From positions 1-28,392 of the IMG/VR virus record IMGVR_UViG_3300013102_000061: DNA of 28,392 bases, one strand, 5' to 3'. Below, one piece after another: positions 1 through 8,443 of the stretch. The stretch comes from a virus. The position numbers and the translations under genes were made by a program. The notes below the pieces were generated by a model. It made no database searches, was not told where the DNA came from, and saw nothing but the letters and a program-made list of their open reading frames with translations. How positions within the stretch are numbered: the first letter of the stretch is position 1; each line of letters opens with the position of its first letter.

Positions 1-1
1 A

Positions 2-229
2 GACTACACGGAAGCAGAATTCACCCAACTTGTGAGTGAAATCTGCAGCGCTAAAGGCGGAGAAGCTCATCAGGATAAGTTGCTGGAAAACTTCATTTCG
101 GTAAGTGAGCACCCTGAAGGTTCTGACCTGATCTTTTACAGTGAAGATAAGGACGCAACACCTGTCAAGATTGTCGCCGCTGTTAAAGCATGGCGCAAAG
201 CCCACGGTAAGCGTGGCTTCAAGTCATAA
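2..229 (+). CDS. Colicin-E/pyocin-type DNase immunity protein, 5' end outside window
   Basis: The frame is open from the left edge, starting Asp-Tyr-Thr-Glu-Ala-Glu-Phe. It matches the Im2/Im7/Im8/Im9 family nearly from Im9 residue 9 to the C-terminus: DYTEAEF, then EHPEGSDLIFY (Im9 has EHPSGSDLIYY), then a C-terminal VKAWRKAHGKRGFK block. Only about eight residues should be missing. In the family this four-helix protein binds the HNH DNase domain of its cognate bacteriocin and blocks it in the producer's cytoplasm. The helix III pair that contacts the DNase (Tyr54-Tyr55 in Im9) is Phe-Tyr here. The toxin gene is expected just left of the window. A terminator follows at once, closing that operon. 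A GTG at 32 is an internal codon, not the start. Identification is firm; cognate toxin and specificity are unknown. Confidence 0.92.
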   Translation, partial: DYTEAEFTQLVSEICSAKGGEAHQDKLLENFISVSEHPEGSDLIFYSEDKDATPVKIVAAVKAWRKAHGKRGFKS

Positions 230-234
230 ATTAT

Positions 235-259
235 AAAGCCTCCTCACGGGGGCTTTTTT
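235..259 (+). terminator. Rho-independent terminator after immunity gene
   Basis: A GC-rich stem AAAGCCTCC / GGGGGCTTT with a TCAC loop is followed by a run of six T. It lies 6 bases after the immunity stop codon. Confidence 0.85.
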
Positions 260-365
260 GTGACCATCACAAGGCGCATTTACGAGTGCGTCTGATGATG
301 CTTTTTCTTCACTAAGATAAATCCGATTGGTAATGTATCACCTCCACTTATGAAAAGGAGGTTGT

Positions 366-584
366 ATGTTAGATGGTTATTTTGGTGTAAGTAGCAGCTC
401 AGAAAATACTACTGAACGCAGGAAAAGGCTTTTAGCTGTACAGGCAGCAGTTGAGATTGTTAAAGCTTCCGTTAGCGCATCATCAGAGCACCCAAGAAGT
501 GATAGGGTTGAAGATAGCCTAAAGGGTGCAGCAGACAAGATCGAATATTTAGCAGATGCCATTCAAAAGGCGCTTGATAAATGA
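366..584 (+). CDS. Small hypothetical protein, 72 aa
   Basis: A very strong Shine-Dalgarno (AAGGAGG, 355-361) lies 4 bases before the ATG and a terminator follows the stop directly, so this is a self-contained small gene. The product is mostly helical, charged and without membrane segments or cysteines. It has a Ser-rich start (VSSSSENTTE) and a regular amphipathic C-terminal helix (roughly residues 46-72). It sits between the bacteriocin immunity gene and the terminase genes, a place where phages often carry morons. I do not recognise a domain and give no function. Confidence 0.7.
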   Translation: MLDGYFGVSSSSENTTERRKRLLAVQAAVEIVKASVSASSEHPRSDRVEDSLKGAADKIEYLADAIQKALDK

Positions 585-587
585 AAC

Positions 588-609
588 AACCGCCTCCGGG
601 CGGTTTTTT
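588..609 (+). terminator. Rho-independent terminator
   Basis: Stem AACCGCC / GGCGGTT with a short TCC-type loop, followed by TTTTT. It lies 4 bases after the stop at 584 and 22 bases beyond the end of the convergent minus-strand gene. Confidence 0.85.
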
Positions 610-630
610 ACTGGAGGCGGCAACTAATGC

Positions 631-801
631 TTAGGGTTTAGGTCGCTTTGGCGTAAGAGTAGGTTGTTTTTTAATAAAGTCTTTTATTATTTCATCTGCT
701 AACGGGCCCGTAATCAGTTTGCCGTTAAGGTAGACAGCAACAGGCTTACCGTCTACTACCTCAATGTCATATTCGATACCTTTGTATGTATGCTTTTCCA
801 T
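631..801 (-). CDS. Small hypothetical protein, 56 aa
   Basis: A leftward ORF converging on the preceding gene. Two in-frame ATGs exist. The inner one (799-801, MEKHTYKG...) has GGA about 7 bases upstream, while the outer one (811-813) has no ribosome-binding site, so I prefer the inner start. The product is Lys-rich with a short beta-rich core (YKGIEYDIEVVDGKPVAVYL) and a basic, Pro-rich C-terminus (TPKRPKP). No known domain was recognised. It is antisense to nothing and lies just before the terminase genes, which supports a real small moron, but the evidence is only the ORF and its signals. Confidence 0.45.
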   Translation of the reverse strand: MEKHTYKGIEYDIEVVDGKPVAVYLNGKLITGPLADEIIKDFIKKQPTLTPKRPKP

Positions 802-837
802 TAACGTTTCCATGTTTCATATATATGAGAAGAAAAT

Positions 838-1407
838 ATGGCACTCACCGACAAACAAGAAATGTTCTGTCGCGAGTACCTCATCGATTTGAACGCCACG
901 CAAGCGGCAATTCGGGCGGGGTATAGCGGCAACACCGCCCGTAAGATTGGTAGTGAAAACCTCACAAAACCAGACATCGCGCAACGCATCATTGACCTTA
1001 AATCAAGTCGAAACGAAAGGGTAGAGATTAACGCAGATTACGTGCTCCGACGCTTGGTTGAAATCGACGAGATGGATGTTCTCGACATCCTGAGAGATGA
1101 CGGTGGACTGAAGATGGTTCACGAATGGCCGAAGATATGGCGCACCACGCTGAGCGGGCTGGATATTCTCACTACCGTCACAAATTTCGATGAAACGACG
1201 ATGGAGAACATTCTAAAGAAAATTAAGTGGCCCGATAAAGTCAAAAACCTTGAGTTGCTAGGTAAACACATTAGCGTGATGGCATTCAAAGAGCAGGCGG
1301 CGCACGAGCACACTGGCAAGAACGGCGGCCCGATTGAAGTGGCGGCACTGACTAAAGACGAATACAAAGCTGCGCGGCGGGAGATGCTGGAGGATGACGA
1401 CTGCTGA
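838..1407 (+). CDS. Terminase small subunit (Terminase_2 / XtmA type)
   Basis: The small terminase subunit recognises the packaging site on phage DNA and hands it to the large subunit. The N-terminus (residues 2-50) holds the characteristic Terminase_2 helix-turn-helix: LTDKQEMFCREYL, NATQAAIRAGY, then a second helix ending KPDIAQRI. The rest is helical, with an acidic tail (EDDDC) that is common in this family and probably contacts the motor. The length, 189 aa, is normal. The ATG at 838 is preceded by GAGAAGAAAAT, a usable ribosome-binding site. It overlaps the large subunit gene by 14 bases, which fits translational coupling. Confidence 0.9.
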   Translation: MALTDKQEMFCREYLIDLNATQAAIRAGYSGNTARKIGSENLTKPDIAQRIIDLKSSRNERVEINADYVLRRLVEIDEMDVLDILRDDGGLKMVHEWPKIWRTTLSGLDILTTVTNFDETTMENILKKIKWPDKVKNLELLGKHISVMAFKEQAAHEHTGKNGGPIEVAALTKDEYKAARREMLEDDDC

Positions 1408-2866
1408 GCAGAAGAATTATGCGCGCCGGTTAGAATGTGAAGAGGATGGCCTGTATTACGCCCGCTACTTCTTTAAGCAGCGCACTGGCGGCAAGATGAT
1501 TGTTGCACCTCACCATGAGGCTATACAGCAGACGCTGGATCGCGTCATCAGTGGTGAGATAACCCGACTGATAATCAACGTGCCGCCCGGTTATACAAAA
1601 ACCGAACTGGCGACCATCAACATGATGGGCCGAGGGCTGACGCTCAATAACCGCGCTCGCTTCATGCATCTGTCGTATTCGCACAACTTGGCACTACTTA
1701 ACTCATCTACCGCACGCGGCATGATTAAGTCGAAAGCCTACCAGAGCATGTGGCCGATGGAGCTGCGCGATGACGCAGACAGCAAGGCGATGTGGTGGAA
1801 CGAGTTTGGCGGCGGAGTTTATGCATCATCCGCTGCCGGTCAGGTAACGGGGTTCCGTGCCGGTCATATGGAACCGGGCTGGCAGGGTGCATTAATTATC
1901 GATGACCCGGTTAAGCCTGATGACGCTTACAGTGAAACCGTTCGAGACGGCGTAAACAATCGCTTCAACGAAACCATCAAGTCACGTCTGGCGATTGAAA
2001 CAACGCCGATGATCGTGATTATGCAGCGTATTCATTATCACGATCTGAGCGGCTACTTGCTGCGGGGTGGCAGCGGCGAAGAGTGGCATCATCTGAATCT
2101 GCCGGTGATTATCGATAATAGCCAGTCATACAGCGCGCTTTATCCGGAAAACACTCACGCGATACCGATTGATCATGGCTTGCCAGATGGCTGGCTATGG
2201 CCGTTCAAACACAATGAAATTCATCGTATGTCGTTGTTCTCTCATCGTCGCACCGCTGAAGCTCAGTACATGCAGAAGCCTCGCCGCTTCAACGCTGAGG
2301 GTGCGCTGTGGAACGAGGCGATAATATCCGGCGCTCACGCGCTGCAAATCGCTTTAGAAGCAACACGTACCGTTATCGCGATTGACCCTCAGGCAGTGAA
2401 TAACGAAGACAGCGATGAAACCGGTATTGTAGCCGCCAGCTCATACGGAAAAGGCAATGAGCGCCTGTTCTCAGTCGATGGCGACTACTCCGGTAAGTTC
2501 TCACCAAACGGCTGGGCTAAAAAAGCAATATGGGCTTACAACGAGCACCTCGCCGAAGTGATAGTAATCGAAACCAACCAGGGTGGAGACATGGCTGAGG
2601 ATACATTGCGCAATGCGGGGTTTACCGGACGCATTATCCGTGTTCACGCCAGCAAAGGTAAATACGCCCGCGCTGAACCAATTTCTGCTTTGTATGAGCA
2701 GGGGCGGGTGGCACATCGCGGCAACCTCTACACGCTGGAAAATCAGCTCATGGAGTACGTGCCTGCCACCGCTAAAAAATCACCTGACCGCCTTGATGCG
2801 CTGGTCTGGGCCATCACCGAACTGTTCCAGCCGAAGGGCGTAACTGTAAGACCTTTCTCTGCCTAA
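1394..2866 (+). CDS. Terminase large subunit
   Basis: This is the ATP-driven packaging motor and headful/cutting nuclease. The N-terminal ATPase domain shows a Walker A-like loop (VPPGYTKTE, residues 63-71) and a Walker B strand (ALIIDD, 166-171). The C-terminal RNase H-like nuclease starts at the VIAIDPQA strand (about residues 333-340), with a later conserved Asp in KKSPDRLDALVWA near the end. This C-terminal pattern is typical of the family often annotated as phage terminase large subunit C-terminal domain (TIGR01630-like). At 490 aa the length is complete. It overlaps the small subunit gene and is followed 12 bases later by the portal gene. Confidence 0.95.
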   Translation: MTTAEQKNYARRLECEEDGLYYARYFFKQRTGGKMIVAPHHEAIQQTLDRVISGEITRLIINVPPGYTKTELATINMMGRGLTLNNRARFMHLSYSHNLALLNSSTARGMIKSKAYQSMWPMELRDDADSKAMWWNEFGGGVYASSAAGQVTGFRAGHMEPGWQGALIIDDPVKPDDAYSETVRDGVNNRFNETIKSRLAIETTPMIVIMQRIHYHDLSGYLLRGGSGEEWHHLNLPVIIDNSQSYSALYPENTHAIPIDHGLPDGWLWPFKHNEIHRMSLFSHRRTAEAQYMQKPRRFNAEGALWNEAIISGAHALQIALEATRTVIAIDPQAVNNEDSDETGIVAASSYGKGNERLFSVDGDYSGKFSPNGWAKKAIWAYNEHLAEVIVIETNQGGDMAEDTLRNAGFTGRIIRVHASKGKYARAEPISALYEQGRVAHRGNLYTLENQLMEYVPATAKKSPDRLDALVWAITELFQPKGVTVRPFSA

Positions 2867-2878
2867 CCGGAAATCATA

Positions 2879-4276
2879 ATGAGTAATGACGTTCGCAAGC
2901 GGTCTGCACAAATCGAGGCCATTGCCGGTTGCTGGCCGATGATCGCCGCTCTGCTGGGCGGCACCTCAGCCATGCGTGATGCGGGCAAAACATATCTGCC
3001 AAAGTGGCCCAATGAAGATGAGGGCTTTTATAAAAACCGCCTCGCTACGGCCACGCTGTTTCCGGCGTTCTCTCGCACCGTGGAGGTGCTCAGCGGTAAG
3101 CCATTTTCGCGCCCGATTTCATGGGATGAGAAGAAGGTGCCTGAGCGCATTCTGCAGATGTTCCCTGATATCGACCAGCAGGGTACCAACCTGCATTCTT
3201 TCCTGGCTGATATCTGCGAAGAGGTAGTTGCTAATGGCATCTGTGGAATTCTGGTTGAGCACCCGCCAACCGAAGGCAATCTGTCGGTAGCAGAAGAGAA
3301 GCGGCGTGGCCTGCGTCCTTACTTTGCGAAAATCGCGGCAAACAGCCTGCTTGATTTCGACTCGAAGCGCATCGACGGACGTGAAACTTTTACCATGCTC
3401 CGGTTTGTGGAGATGGTGAGCGAGCGCGATCCGGTAAATGAGTTTGTCGTGAAGGAAACTGAGCAGGTCAGGGTGCTGAATCCCGGACGCTGGCGCACCT
3501 ATCGTGAGAAGCCAAATGCAACTGGTGTAATGGAGTGGCAGCTGCATGAGGAGGGCAAAACCAGCCTGAATAAAATCACGTTTGTGCCTGTCTACGGTGA
3601 TAAGCGCGGGTTCATGCAATCCCGACCGCCGCTGGCACAGCTCGCCTTCCTCAACATCGAACACTGGCAGTCACGCAGCGATCAGCAGACTATTTTGCAT
3701 GTTGCCCGCGTGCCGATTCTCTTCGGCCGTAAGCTTGGTGATGCACCAATCACGGTAGGTGCCGCAAACGCGATTGTTTCCGATGAAGATGATGCCGACC
3801 TCAAATATGTTGAGCACACCGGCAAGGCCATTGAAGCCGGGCGTACCGACCTGCGCGACCTCGAAGATCTGATGCGTCAGATTGGCGCTGAGTTGCTTGT
3901 AATCAAGCCGGGACGGCAGACGGTAGCCCAGACCGTTGCTGATAATGAGGCGGGCACCTGCGCTTTACAGCGCATTGTTGGCGACCTCACCGATGCGGCT
4001 AATCAGGCGCTGCAGTATGCTGCGGAGTGGATTAAAGAAAAAGACGGTGGCACGGTCACCATCTTCAGAGACTTTGGGGCTGCCACGCTTGCCGAAGCCT
4101 CAGCAGCTCTGCTGATGGATATGAATGTCGCCAATGCACTATCAAACGAGACGCTGTTTAACGAAATGCAGCGTCGTGGACTGATAGACATTGAGCTGAA
4201 TTGGGCGGACGAAAAATCTCGTATCGATAAGCAGACGCCGCGCCCTGGCGATATCAAAACCACACTGACCGGCTAA
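2879..4276 (+). CDS. Portal protein (DUF4055 family)
   Basis: The protein has the start pattern of DUF4055 phage proteins (aromatic/Pro cluster CWPMIAALLGG, then YLPKWPNEDEGFYKNRL, then SGKPFSRP), and sits exactly where a portal belongs, between large terminase and scaffold/coat. Portals form the 12-subunit ring through which DNA enters the capsid and to which the tail attaches. The C-terminal half is helical, as expected for the portal stem and crown. At 465 aa it is full length for this family. Family recognition is good; the portal role comes from gene order and the usual assignment of DUF4055. Confidence 0.82.
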   Translation: MSNDVRKRSAQIEAIAGCWPMIAALLGGTSAMRDAGKTYLPKWPNEDEGFYKNRLATATLFPAFSRTVEVLSGKPFSRPISWDEKKVPERILQMFPDIDQQGTNLHSFLADICEEVVANGICGILVEHPPTEGNLSVAEEKRRGLRPYFAKIAANSLLDFDSKRIDGRETFTMLRFVEMVSERDPVNEFVVKETEQVRVLNPGRWRTYREKPNATGVMEWQLHEEGKTSLNKITFVPVYGDKRGFMQSRPPLAQLAFLNIEHWQSRSDQQTILHVARVPILFGRKLGDAPITVGAANAIVSDEDDADLKYVEHTGKAIEAGRTDLRDLEDLMRQIGAELLVIKPGRQTVAQTVADNEAGTCALQRIVGDLTDAANQALQYAAEWIKEKDGGTVTIFRDFGAATLAEASAALLMDMNVANALSNETLFNEMQRRGLIDIELNWADEKSRIDKQTPRPGDIKTTLTG

Positions 4277-4296
4277 TTGACCAGCCGGATGAATAC

Positions 4297-4325
4297 AGGC
4301 TCATGCTCACGCATGGGCCTTTTTT
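4297..4325 (+). terminator. Terminator-like hairpin between portal and scaffold genes
   Basis: Stem AGGCTCATG / CATGGGCCT (one T-G pair) with a CTCACG loop and a following run of six T. It lies inside the late operon, so complete termination here would silence coat and tail genes. Read-through or antitermination is implied. Confidence 0.7.
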
Positions 4326-4397
4326 ATTGCCGAAATCTGCGGATGCGGAACGGCGCAACGGGCCGGATGGCTCACCGATAAGGTTGGATAACCCGCT

Positions 4398-5150
4398 ATG
4401 AAACTGAAACTCGACGAGAACGGCAATGTGGTCGTATCCGATGGCAAGCCTGTCTATGTGCATGATGATGGCAAAGAGGTGGCTTTCGACGCTGCAGGAA
4501 CCGTACAGACGATTTCCCGTCTGAATGGTGAAGCAAAGTCACACCGTGAGGCTAAAGAGGCTGCTGAAGGCGCTTTGAAAGCGTTTGAAGGCATCTCCGA
4601 CCCCAAAGCGGCAATCAAAGCCCTCGAAACCATCAAAAACTACGACGACAAAAAGCTGGTGGATGCCGGTGAAGTCGACAAGGTCCGTGCAGAAGCGATC
4701 AAGGCAGTTGAAGAGAAGTATGCGCCCATCGTTAAAGAGCGCGACGACCTCAGCGGCCGACTGATCGCCGAGAAAGTGGGTGGAAGCTTTGCCCGATCGA
4801 AGTTCATTGCCGACAAGCTGAACATTCCGGCCGACATGGTGGAATCACGCTTCGGCTCAAGCTTCAAACTCGAAGGTGACAGCGTCATCGCTTACGACAA
4901 GTCAGGTAACAAGATTTTCAGCGCAAGTAACCCCGGTGAGCCGGCTGGTTTCGATGAAGCGCTGGGAATTCTCGTCGAACATTACCCGTACAAAGATCAA
5001 ATCCTCAAAGGCACCGGCGCATCTGGCGGCGGCTCCAATGGCGGCAATGGTAATACGGGCGGCAAAACAATTAGCCGTGCACAGTTTGAGTCGCTCAGTC
5101 CTCAGGACCAGAGCAGCCAGATCGGTGCTGGCGTCACTATTACTGATTAA
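4398..5150 (+). CDS. Probable scaffolding protein (DUF6651-like)
   Basis: The position immediately before the coat gene and the composition indicate the internal scaffold that guides capsid assembly. Residues 40-125 are strongly helical and charged, probably coiled coil. A Gly/Asn linker (residues 207-222) connects to a short acidic-neutral C-terminus. The N-terminus (about 1-40) has a small beta domain with the GNVVVSDGKPVYV pattern found in phage proteins annotated DUF6651. No protease motif is visible and no separate prohead protease gene is present, which resembles the P22 strategy of a reusable scaffold. The scaffold role is inferred from position and shape; confidence in a real gene is very high. 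Confidence 0.75.
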   Translation: MKLKLDENGNVVVSDGKPVYVHDDGKEVAFDAAGTVQTISRLNGEAKSHREAKEAAEGALKAFEGISDPKAAIKALETIKNYDDKKLVDAGEVDKVRAEAIKAVEEKYAPIVKERDDLSGRLIAEKVGGSFARSKFIADKLNIPADMVESRFGSSFKLEGDSVIAYDKSGNKIFSASNPGEPAGFDEALGILVEHYPYKDQILKGTGASGGGSNGGNGNTGGKTISRAQFESLSPQDQSSQIGAGVTITD

Positions 5151-5164
5151 CAGGAAAACCTTGA

Positions 5165-6289
5165 ATGGCTAACAACCTCACCGGCCTTATCCCTGATCTG
5201 TTCGCGGCGCGCGACATCGTTTCCCGTGAACTGACCGGTTTTATCCCTGCTGTAACGCTGGACCCTTCTGCCGAACGAGCTGCGGTGGGTGAAGCAATCC
5301 GCATCCCGATTGCACCCGCTGCTGCTGCGCAGGATGTCGTTCCCGGTCAGCTGCCACCAAACACCGGTGACCAGAACATCGGTAACACGCCATTCACCAT
5401 TCAGAAGTCTCGCATGGTTCCTTTCCAGTGGACCGGCGAAGAGCAGAAGGGTGTTAACAACGGCCCCGGCTACGCCAATATCCGCCGTAATCAGATTGCG
5501 CAGGCGATGCGTACTCTGGTGAATGAGATGGAATCAGATCTCGGCAAGCTCGCGCTCATCTCTTCTCGTGCGGCGGGTACTGCCGGTGTCACTCCTTTTG
5601 CGAAAGACCTGAGCGACACTGCACAGGTTCGTAAAATCCTCTCTGACAATGGCGCGCCGCTGAGTGAGCTGCAGGCCGTAATTGATACTACGGCAGGTGC
5701 GAATCTGCGCACGCTGGCTCAGCTTACTAAAGCGAACGAAGCCGGCACCGACGAGCTGCGTGCTCAGGGTACCCTGCTGGAACTTCACGGCTTCAAAGTG
5801 CGTGAATCCGCTGGCGTGGTTACGCATGCTCCGGGCACTGGCGCGAGCTATGTCACCAACGGCGCGCTGACCGTAGGCACCACCGTGATCCCGGTACAGA
5901 CTGGCACCGGCACCATCTTGGCTGGCGATATCATCACTATCGGTAACTATAAGTACGTTGTGACCAGCGTCCTGTCAGGTGGCTCTCTGACTATCGGCGC
6001 ACCGGGCCTGCGTGAGAATGTAGCGACCGGTGCCACCGTTACGCTGGCGGCCAGCTTTACGGCTAACTTCGCGTTTAGTCGTTCGGCCATCCTGCTAGCA
6101 ACCCGTGCGCCCGCACTTCCGCAGGAAGGCGATATGGCTGATGACCGCATCACCATTACCGACCCGCGTACCGGCATGGCGTTCGAAGTGTCAATGTACC
6201 GCCAGTACAAGCGCGTGCATTACGAGATTGCTGCTGCATGGGGCTGCGCCAACATCAAGCCTGAGCACACCGCACTGCTGCTGGGCTAA
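5165..6289 (+). CDS. Major capsid protein (P22 coat-like)
   Basis: This HK97-fold coat protein forms the icosahedral shell. The N-terminal part (LIPDLFAARDIVSRELTGFIP), the RIPIAP strand, and the long helix NQIAQAMRTLVNEMESDLG are typical of the P22 coat-like group rather than the HK97 gp5 group. Residues about 225-290 form an extra beta-rich segment (TVGTTVIPVQTGTGT to SLTIGAPGL) at a place where P22-type coats carry an insertion domain. At 374 aa it is a little shorter than P22 gp5. No N-terminal delta domain for cleavage is seen, in line with the absence of a protease gene. It starts 14 bases after the scaffold stop and is followed by a GNRA hairpin. Confidence 0.85.
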   Translation: MANNLTGLIPDLFAARDIVSRELTGFIPAVTLDPSAERAAVGEAIRIPIAPAAAAQDVVPGQLPPNTGDQNIGNTPFTIQKSRMVPFQWTGEEQKGVNNGPGYANIRRNQIAQAMRTLVNEMESDLGKLALISSRAAGTAGVTPFAKDLSDTAQVRKILSDNGAPLSELQAVIDTTAGANLRTLAQLTKANEAGTDELRAQGTLLELHGFKVRESAGVVTHAPGTGASYVTNGALTVGTTVIPVQTGTGTILAGDIITIGNYKYVVTSVLSGGSLTIGAPGLRENVATGATVTLAASFTANFAFSRSAILLATRAPALPQEGDMADDRITITDPRTGMAFEVSMYRQYKRVHYEIAAAWGCANIKPEHTALLLG

Positions 6290-6297
6290 TGCTTAAC

Positions 6298-6315
6298 CCG
6301 CCGGGAAACCGGCGG
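6298..6315 (+). other. Strong hairpin with GAAA tetraloop after coat gene
   Basis: A perfect 7-bp stem CCGCCGG / CCGGCGG closed by a GAAA (GNRA) tetraloop, without a T tract. It starts 8 bases after the coat stop codon. It is more likely an mRNA 3'-end stabiliser or partial barrier than a full terminator. Confidence 0.6.
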
Positions 6316-6334
6316 CGTCAATCCGGAGATAAAC

Positions 6335-6580
6335 ATGGCTAAGAAAGCTGACGGAACCGAAGGCAACACGCCAGAGGTAATCACCGAAGGTAGTGAAATT
6401 ACAACTGGCTCGTGTGCCGGAACTGAAACTGAACTACAGGCAGCAGCATCCGTTGCGTTTGTAACGATGGTGCGTGATCCGGAAGTTCACCCGGCACCGC
6501 ACACCGCTCAGGTGCATCCTGAAGAAGTGAAAAACTACTACTCAGGTGGCTGGGCGGTAAAACAGGAAGAGGCTGAATAA
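6335..6580 (+). CDS. Small head-region protein, 81 aa, unknown function
   Basis: A short acidic protein with a low-complexity N-terminal half (Lys-Gly-Thr-Glu rich) and a compact C-terminus containing EVKNYYSGGWAVKQ. Small proteins of this look, ending in an aromatic/Gly motif, often follow the coat gene in tailed phages. Its gene overlaps the next by one base (TAATG), so the two are translationally coupled. ATG at 6335 is preceded by CCGGAGATAAAC, a good ribosome-binding site. I cannot say whether it is a structural decoration, an assembly factor or other. Confidence 0.7.
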   Translation: MAKKADGTEGNTPEVITEGSEITTGSCAGTETELQAAASVAFVTMVRDPEVHPAPHTAQVHPEEVKNYYSGGWAVKQEEAE

Positions 6581-6972
6581 TGCTGACTGCCGGTCAACTT
6601 GTGGATGTGCGCCGATTTATGGGCTATCCGATGCAGGGTGATATTCCTGCCACGGATACCAGCGATATGGCTTACGGCTGGGTATCCTCAGGTGCCTGGC
6701 AGACGCTTTATCACCGCCTTTCAACGTTGAGCGCTGAGGAAGAGGCCGTGGTGGTGAACTATGTCACCACGTTAAAAACGCTCGAATCAGCCATTACTGG
6801 CGCGGGTGACAACCTCGATACGGATCAGGCGGCGGTCTGGAAGCGAAACACCAACGAAGTGCGCGACCGCACGCGGCTGTTCAATCAGTGGCGTCGCGAG
6901 TTGTGCGGCTTCATTGGCATCGCGCCCGGGCCTGCGCTTGGTAACGGGACCACGCAGATAGTCAGGTGCTGA
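6580..6972 (+). CDS. Putative head-tail connector protein
   Basis: A 130-aa, mostly helical protein, coupled to the previous gene by TAATG overlap. Its place, second after coat and before the tail terminator candidate, is the usual location of the first head-tail connector (gp6/gp15-like), which attaches to the portal after packaging. The N-terminus (LTAGQLVDVRRFMGYPM) and a central helical stretch with many charged residues (ESAITGAG to RTRLFNQWRREL) fit that fold class. No single diagnostic motif was found, so the role is inferred from order and secondary structure. Confidence 0.6.
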   Translation: MLTAGQLVDVRRFMGYPMQGDIPATDTSDMAYGWVSSGAWQTLYHRLSTLSAEEEAVVVNYVTTLKTLESAITGAGDNLDTDQAAVWKRNTNEVRDRTRLFNQWRRELCGFIGIAPGPALGNGTTQIVRC

Positions 6973-6973
6973 A

Positions 6974-7618
6974 ATGGATGCTGCAAAGCTGAGAGAGAAG
7001 GTTTATATCGGCTACGGAAAGGCGGCAAAGCGTATCGGGTATAGCGCCCAGCAGTATCGGGCAGCCAGCGCATTCAATCCTCTCGAAACTGATTCTCTGC
7101 AGACGCTGCCAGCTTCTTTCACCACGAATTTCACCTATAGCGCACCCAACAAATACGGACAGGCCACCTGGCTGGGCGTGTTCGACGGGCGCAAGTTTGC
7201 CCCAGGTGATTTTCTGGTATCGCCGGAAGATGGCACGTTCTTCGTGGCCGTTATGCAGACCACGCTGCCAATTTACTGTGTGCAGGTCAATCGCACTATC
7301 AGAGTGCTGAGAACGTCGCAGGCACCCGGCAGTGGCGGTGTGCAGGGTTACGGCGGCACAACGGCCGCAAATGAAGTGGCGATTATGTCTGGATGGCCTG
7401 CGAGCATTCTGCAGGGAACAAAAGGGGAGAAAAGCCCCGTCAATCTGCCCGCTTATGCCAAAACGCCATGGTACGCGATCCTGTTTCCGAACTTCGGCGA
7501 CATCGTTTTGCGCACCAGTGACATCATCACCGACGACATTGGCCGCCGATACGTCATTTCCAGCGCTGAGCTTACCGATATGGGCTGGCGCTTAACCGCA
7601 ATGCAGGCACTGGTGTGA
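6974..7618 (+). CDS. Putative head-closure / neck protein
   Basis: A 214-aa protein whose gene begins one base after the previous stop. The N-terminus is helical and basic (AKLREKVYIGYGKAAKRIG); the remainder looks beta-rich with many aromatic residues (QATWLGVFDGRKFAPGDFLV; RRYVISSAEL). The segment GDFLVSPEDGTFFVAVMQ has the shape of a small beta-barrel as in head-closure proteins. The order connector, closure, tail terminator matches typical tailed-phage neck genes. The function is inferred; there is no recognised family name. Confidence 0.6.
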   Translation: MDAAKLREKVYIGYGKAAKRIGYSAQQYRAASAFNPLETDSLQTLPASFTTNFTYSAPNKYGQATWLGVFDGRKFAPGDFLVSPEDGTFFVAVMQTTLPIYCVQVNRTIRVLRTSQAPGSGGVQGYGGTTAANEVAIMSGWPASILQGTKGEKSPVNLPAYAKTPWYAILFPNFGDIVLRTSDIITDDIGRRYVISSAELTDMGWRLTAMQALV

Positions 7619-7619
7619 T

Positions 7620-8441
7620 ATGGCTGATTCATCTGATGTAAGCAACACGATTGCCGGGATGATCGCCTCCACGGTGTACCCAAACGGCACATCGGAACCC
7701 AGCATCACCGGCTCTACCATCAAGATTTACCCTGGCTGGCCCGTCCCTAACGTGCTTCAGGAGGATATCAACGCCAGTGGTGCACATATATCTGTCTGGG
7801 CGCTACCGTCTGAAAGGAAGATTGGTAGTGAGTTAGGCAGGCCTTACCGGGTGGTTGAGAAGGGCGAGCCGCCGATGATTGCCACCGTTGACGGGTTAAT
7901 CATCACGTTGTCTGGCTCCGTTTCAGTGCCAACAAACGTGTATTTCCTGATTGATGGCGCTGGATATCACTATCCGGTGCAGGCGGGTGACACCATGACG
8001 ACTGTTGCCACTGCGATGGCGAACCAGATTCCGGGTGCGATCAGCAGCGGTGCCGTAATTACATTGGTAAGTGGTAGTTCTGTTATCGCTCGTACTGGCG
8101 GCGTTGGTACAGCGGTGCGTGAGCTGCGCAGGCAGGCAAAGGATTTCCAGATTACCATCTGGGCACCCACACCGGCCATGCGTGTGCTTATCGCATCAGT
8201 TGTTGACGCTATGCTGTCTGAATCCAGCAACATATCGCTGGGTGACGGTGCGCCATCAATGCTGTTTTACACCCGACAGTTTGATACCGACGCCAGTGAA
8301 AACTATCTGGTATACCGGCGCGATCTGATTTACACGGTCAATTTCGCCACCACTCAAACCATTGCTGCGCCGCAGGTCGTCGCGCCTGTTATGCACGTCA
8401 CTGACGCCTCTGGCAACCTGATTAAAACCCTTCTGGAGTAA
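7620..8441 (+). CDS. Putative tail terminator / tail completion protein
   Basis: A 273-aa protein located just before the sheath gene. The N-terminus (AGMIASTVYPNG, SITGSTIKIYPGWP) and C-terminus (FYTRQFDTDASENYLVYRRDLIYTV) have the pattern seen in phage tail-terminator-like proteins that cap the tail tube at the neck. A central segment (about residues 90-170) contains AGDTMTTVATAMANQIPG, a small domain also found inside Mu-like sheath proteins and baseplate proteins. That makes this protein longer than a plain 130-150 aa terminator. The role is inferred from position and general appearance. Confidence 0.55.
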   Translation: MADSSDVSNTIAGMIASTVYPNGTSEPSITGSTIKIYPGWPVPNVLQEDINASGAHISVWALPSERKIGSELGRPYRVVEKGEPPMIATVDGLIITLSGSVSVPTNVYFLIDGAGYHYPVQAGDTMTTVATAMANQIPGAISSGAVITLVSGSSVIARTGGVGTAVRELRRQAKDFQITIWAPTPAMRVLIASVVDAMLSESSNISLGDGAPSMLFYTRQFDTDASENYLVYRRDLIYTVNFATTQTIAAPQVVAPVMHVTDASGNLIKTLLE

Positions 8442-8443
8442 CC

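Noticed and set aside
3119-3664. 181-codon ORF antisense to the portal gene
   Set aside because: No ribosome-binding site or recognisable domain; it is an open shadow frame of a well-supported gene.
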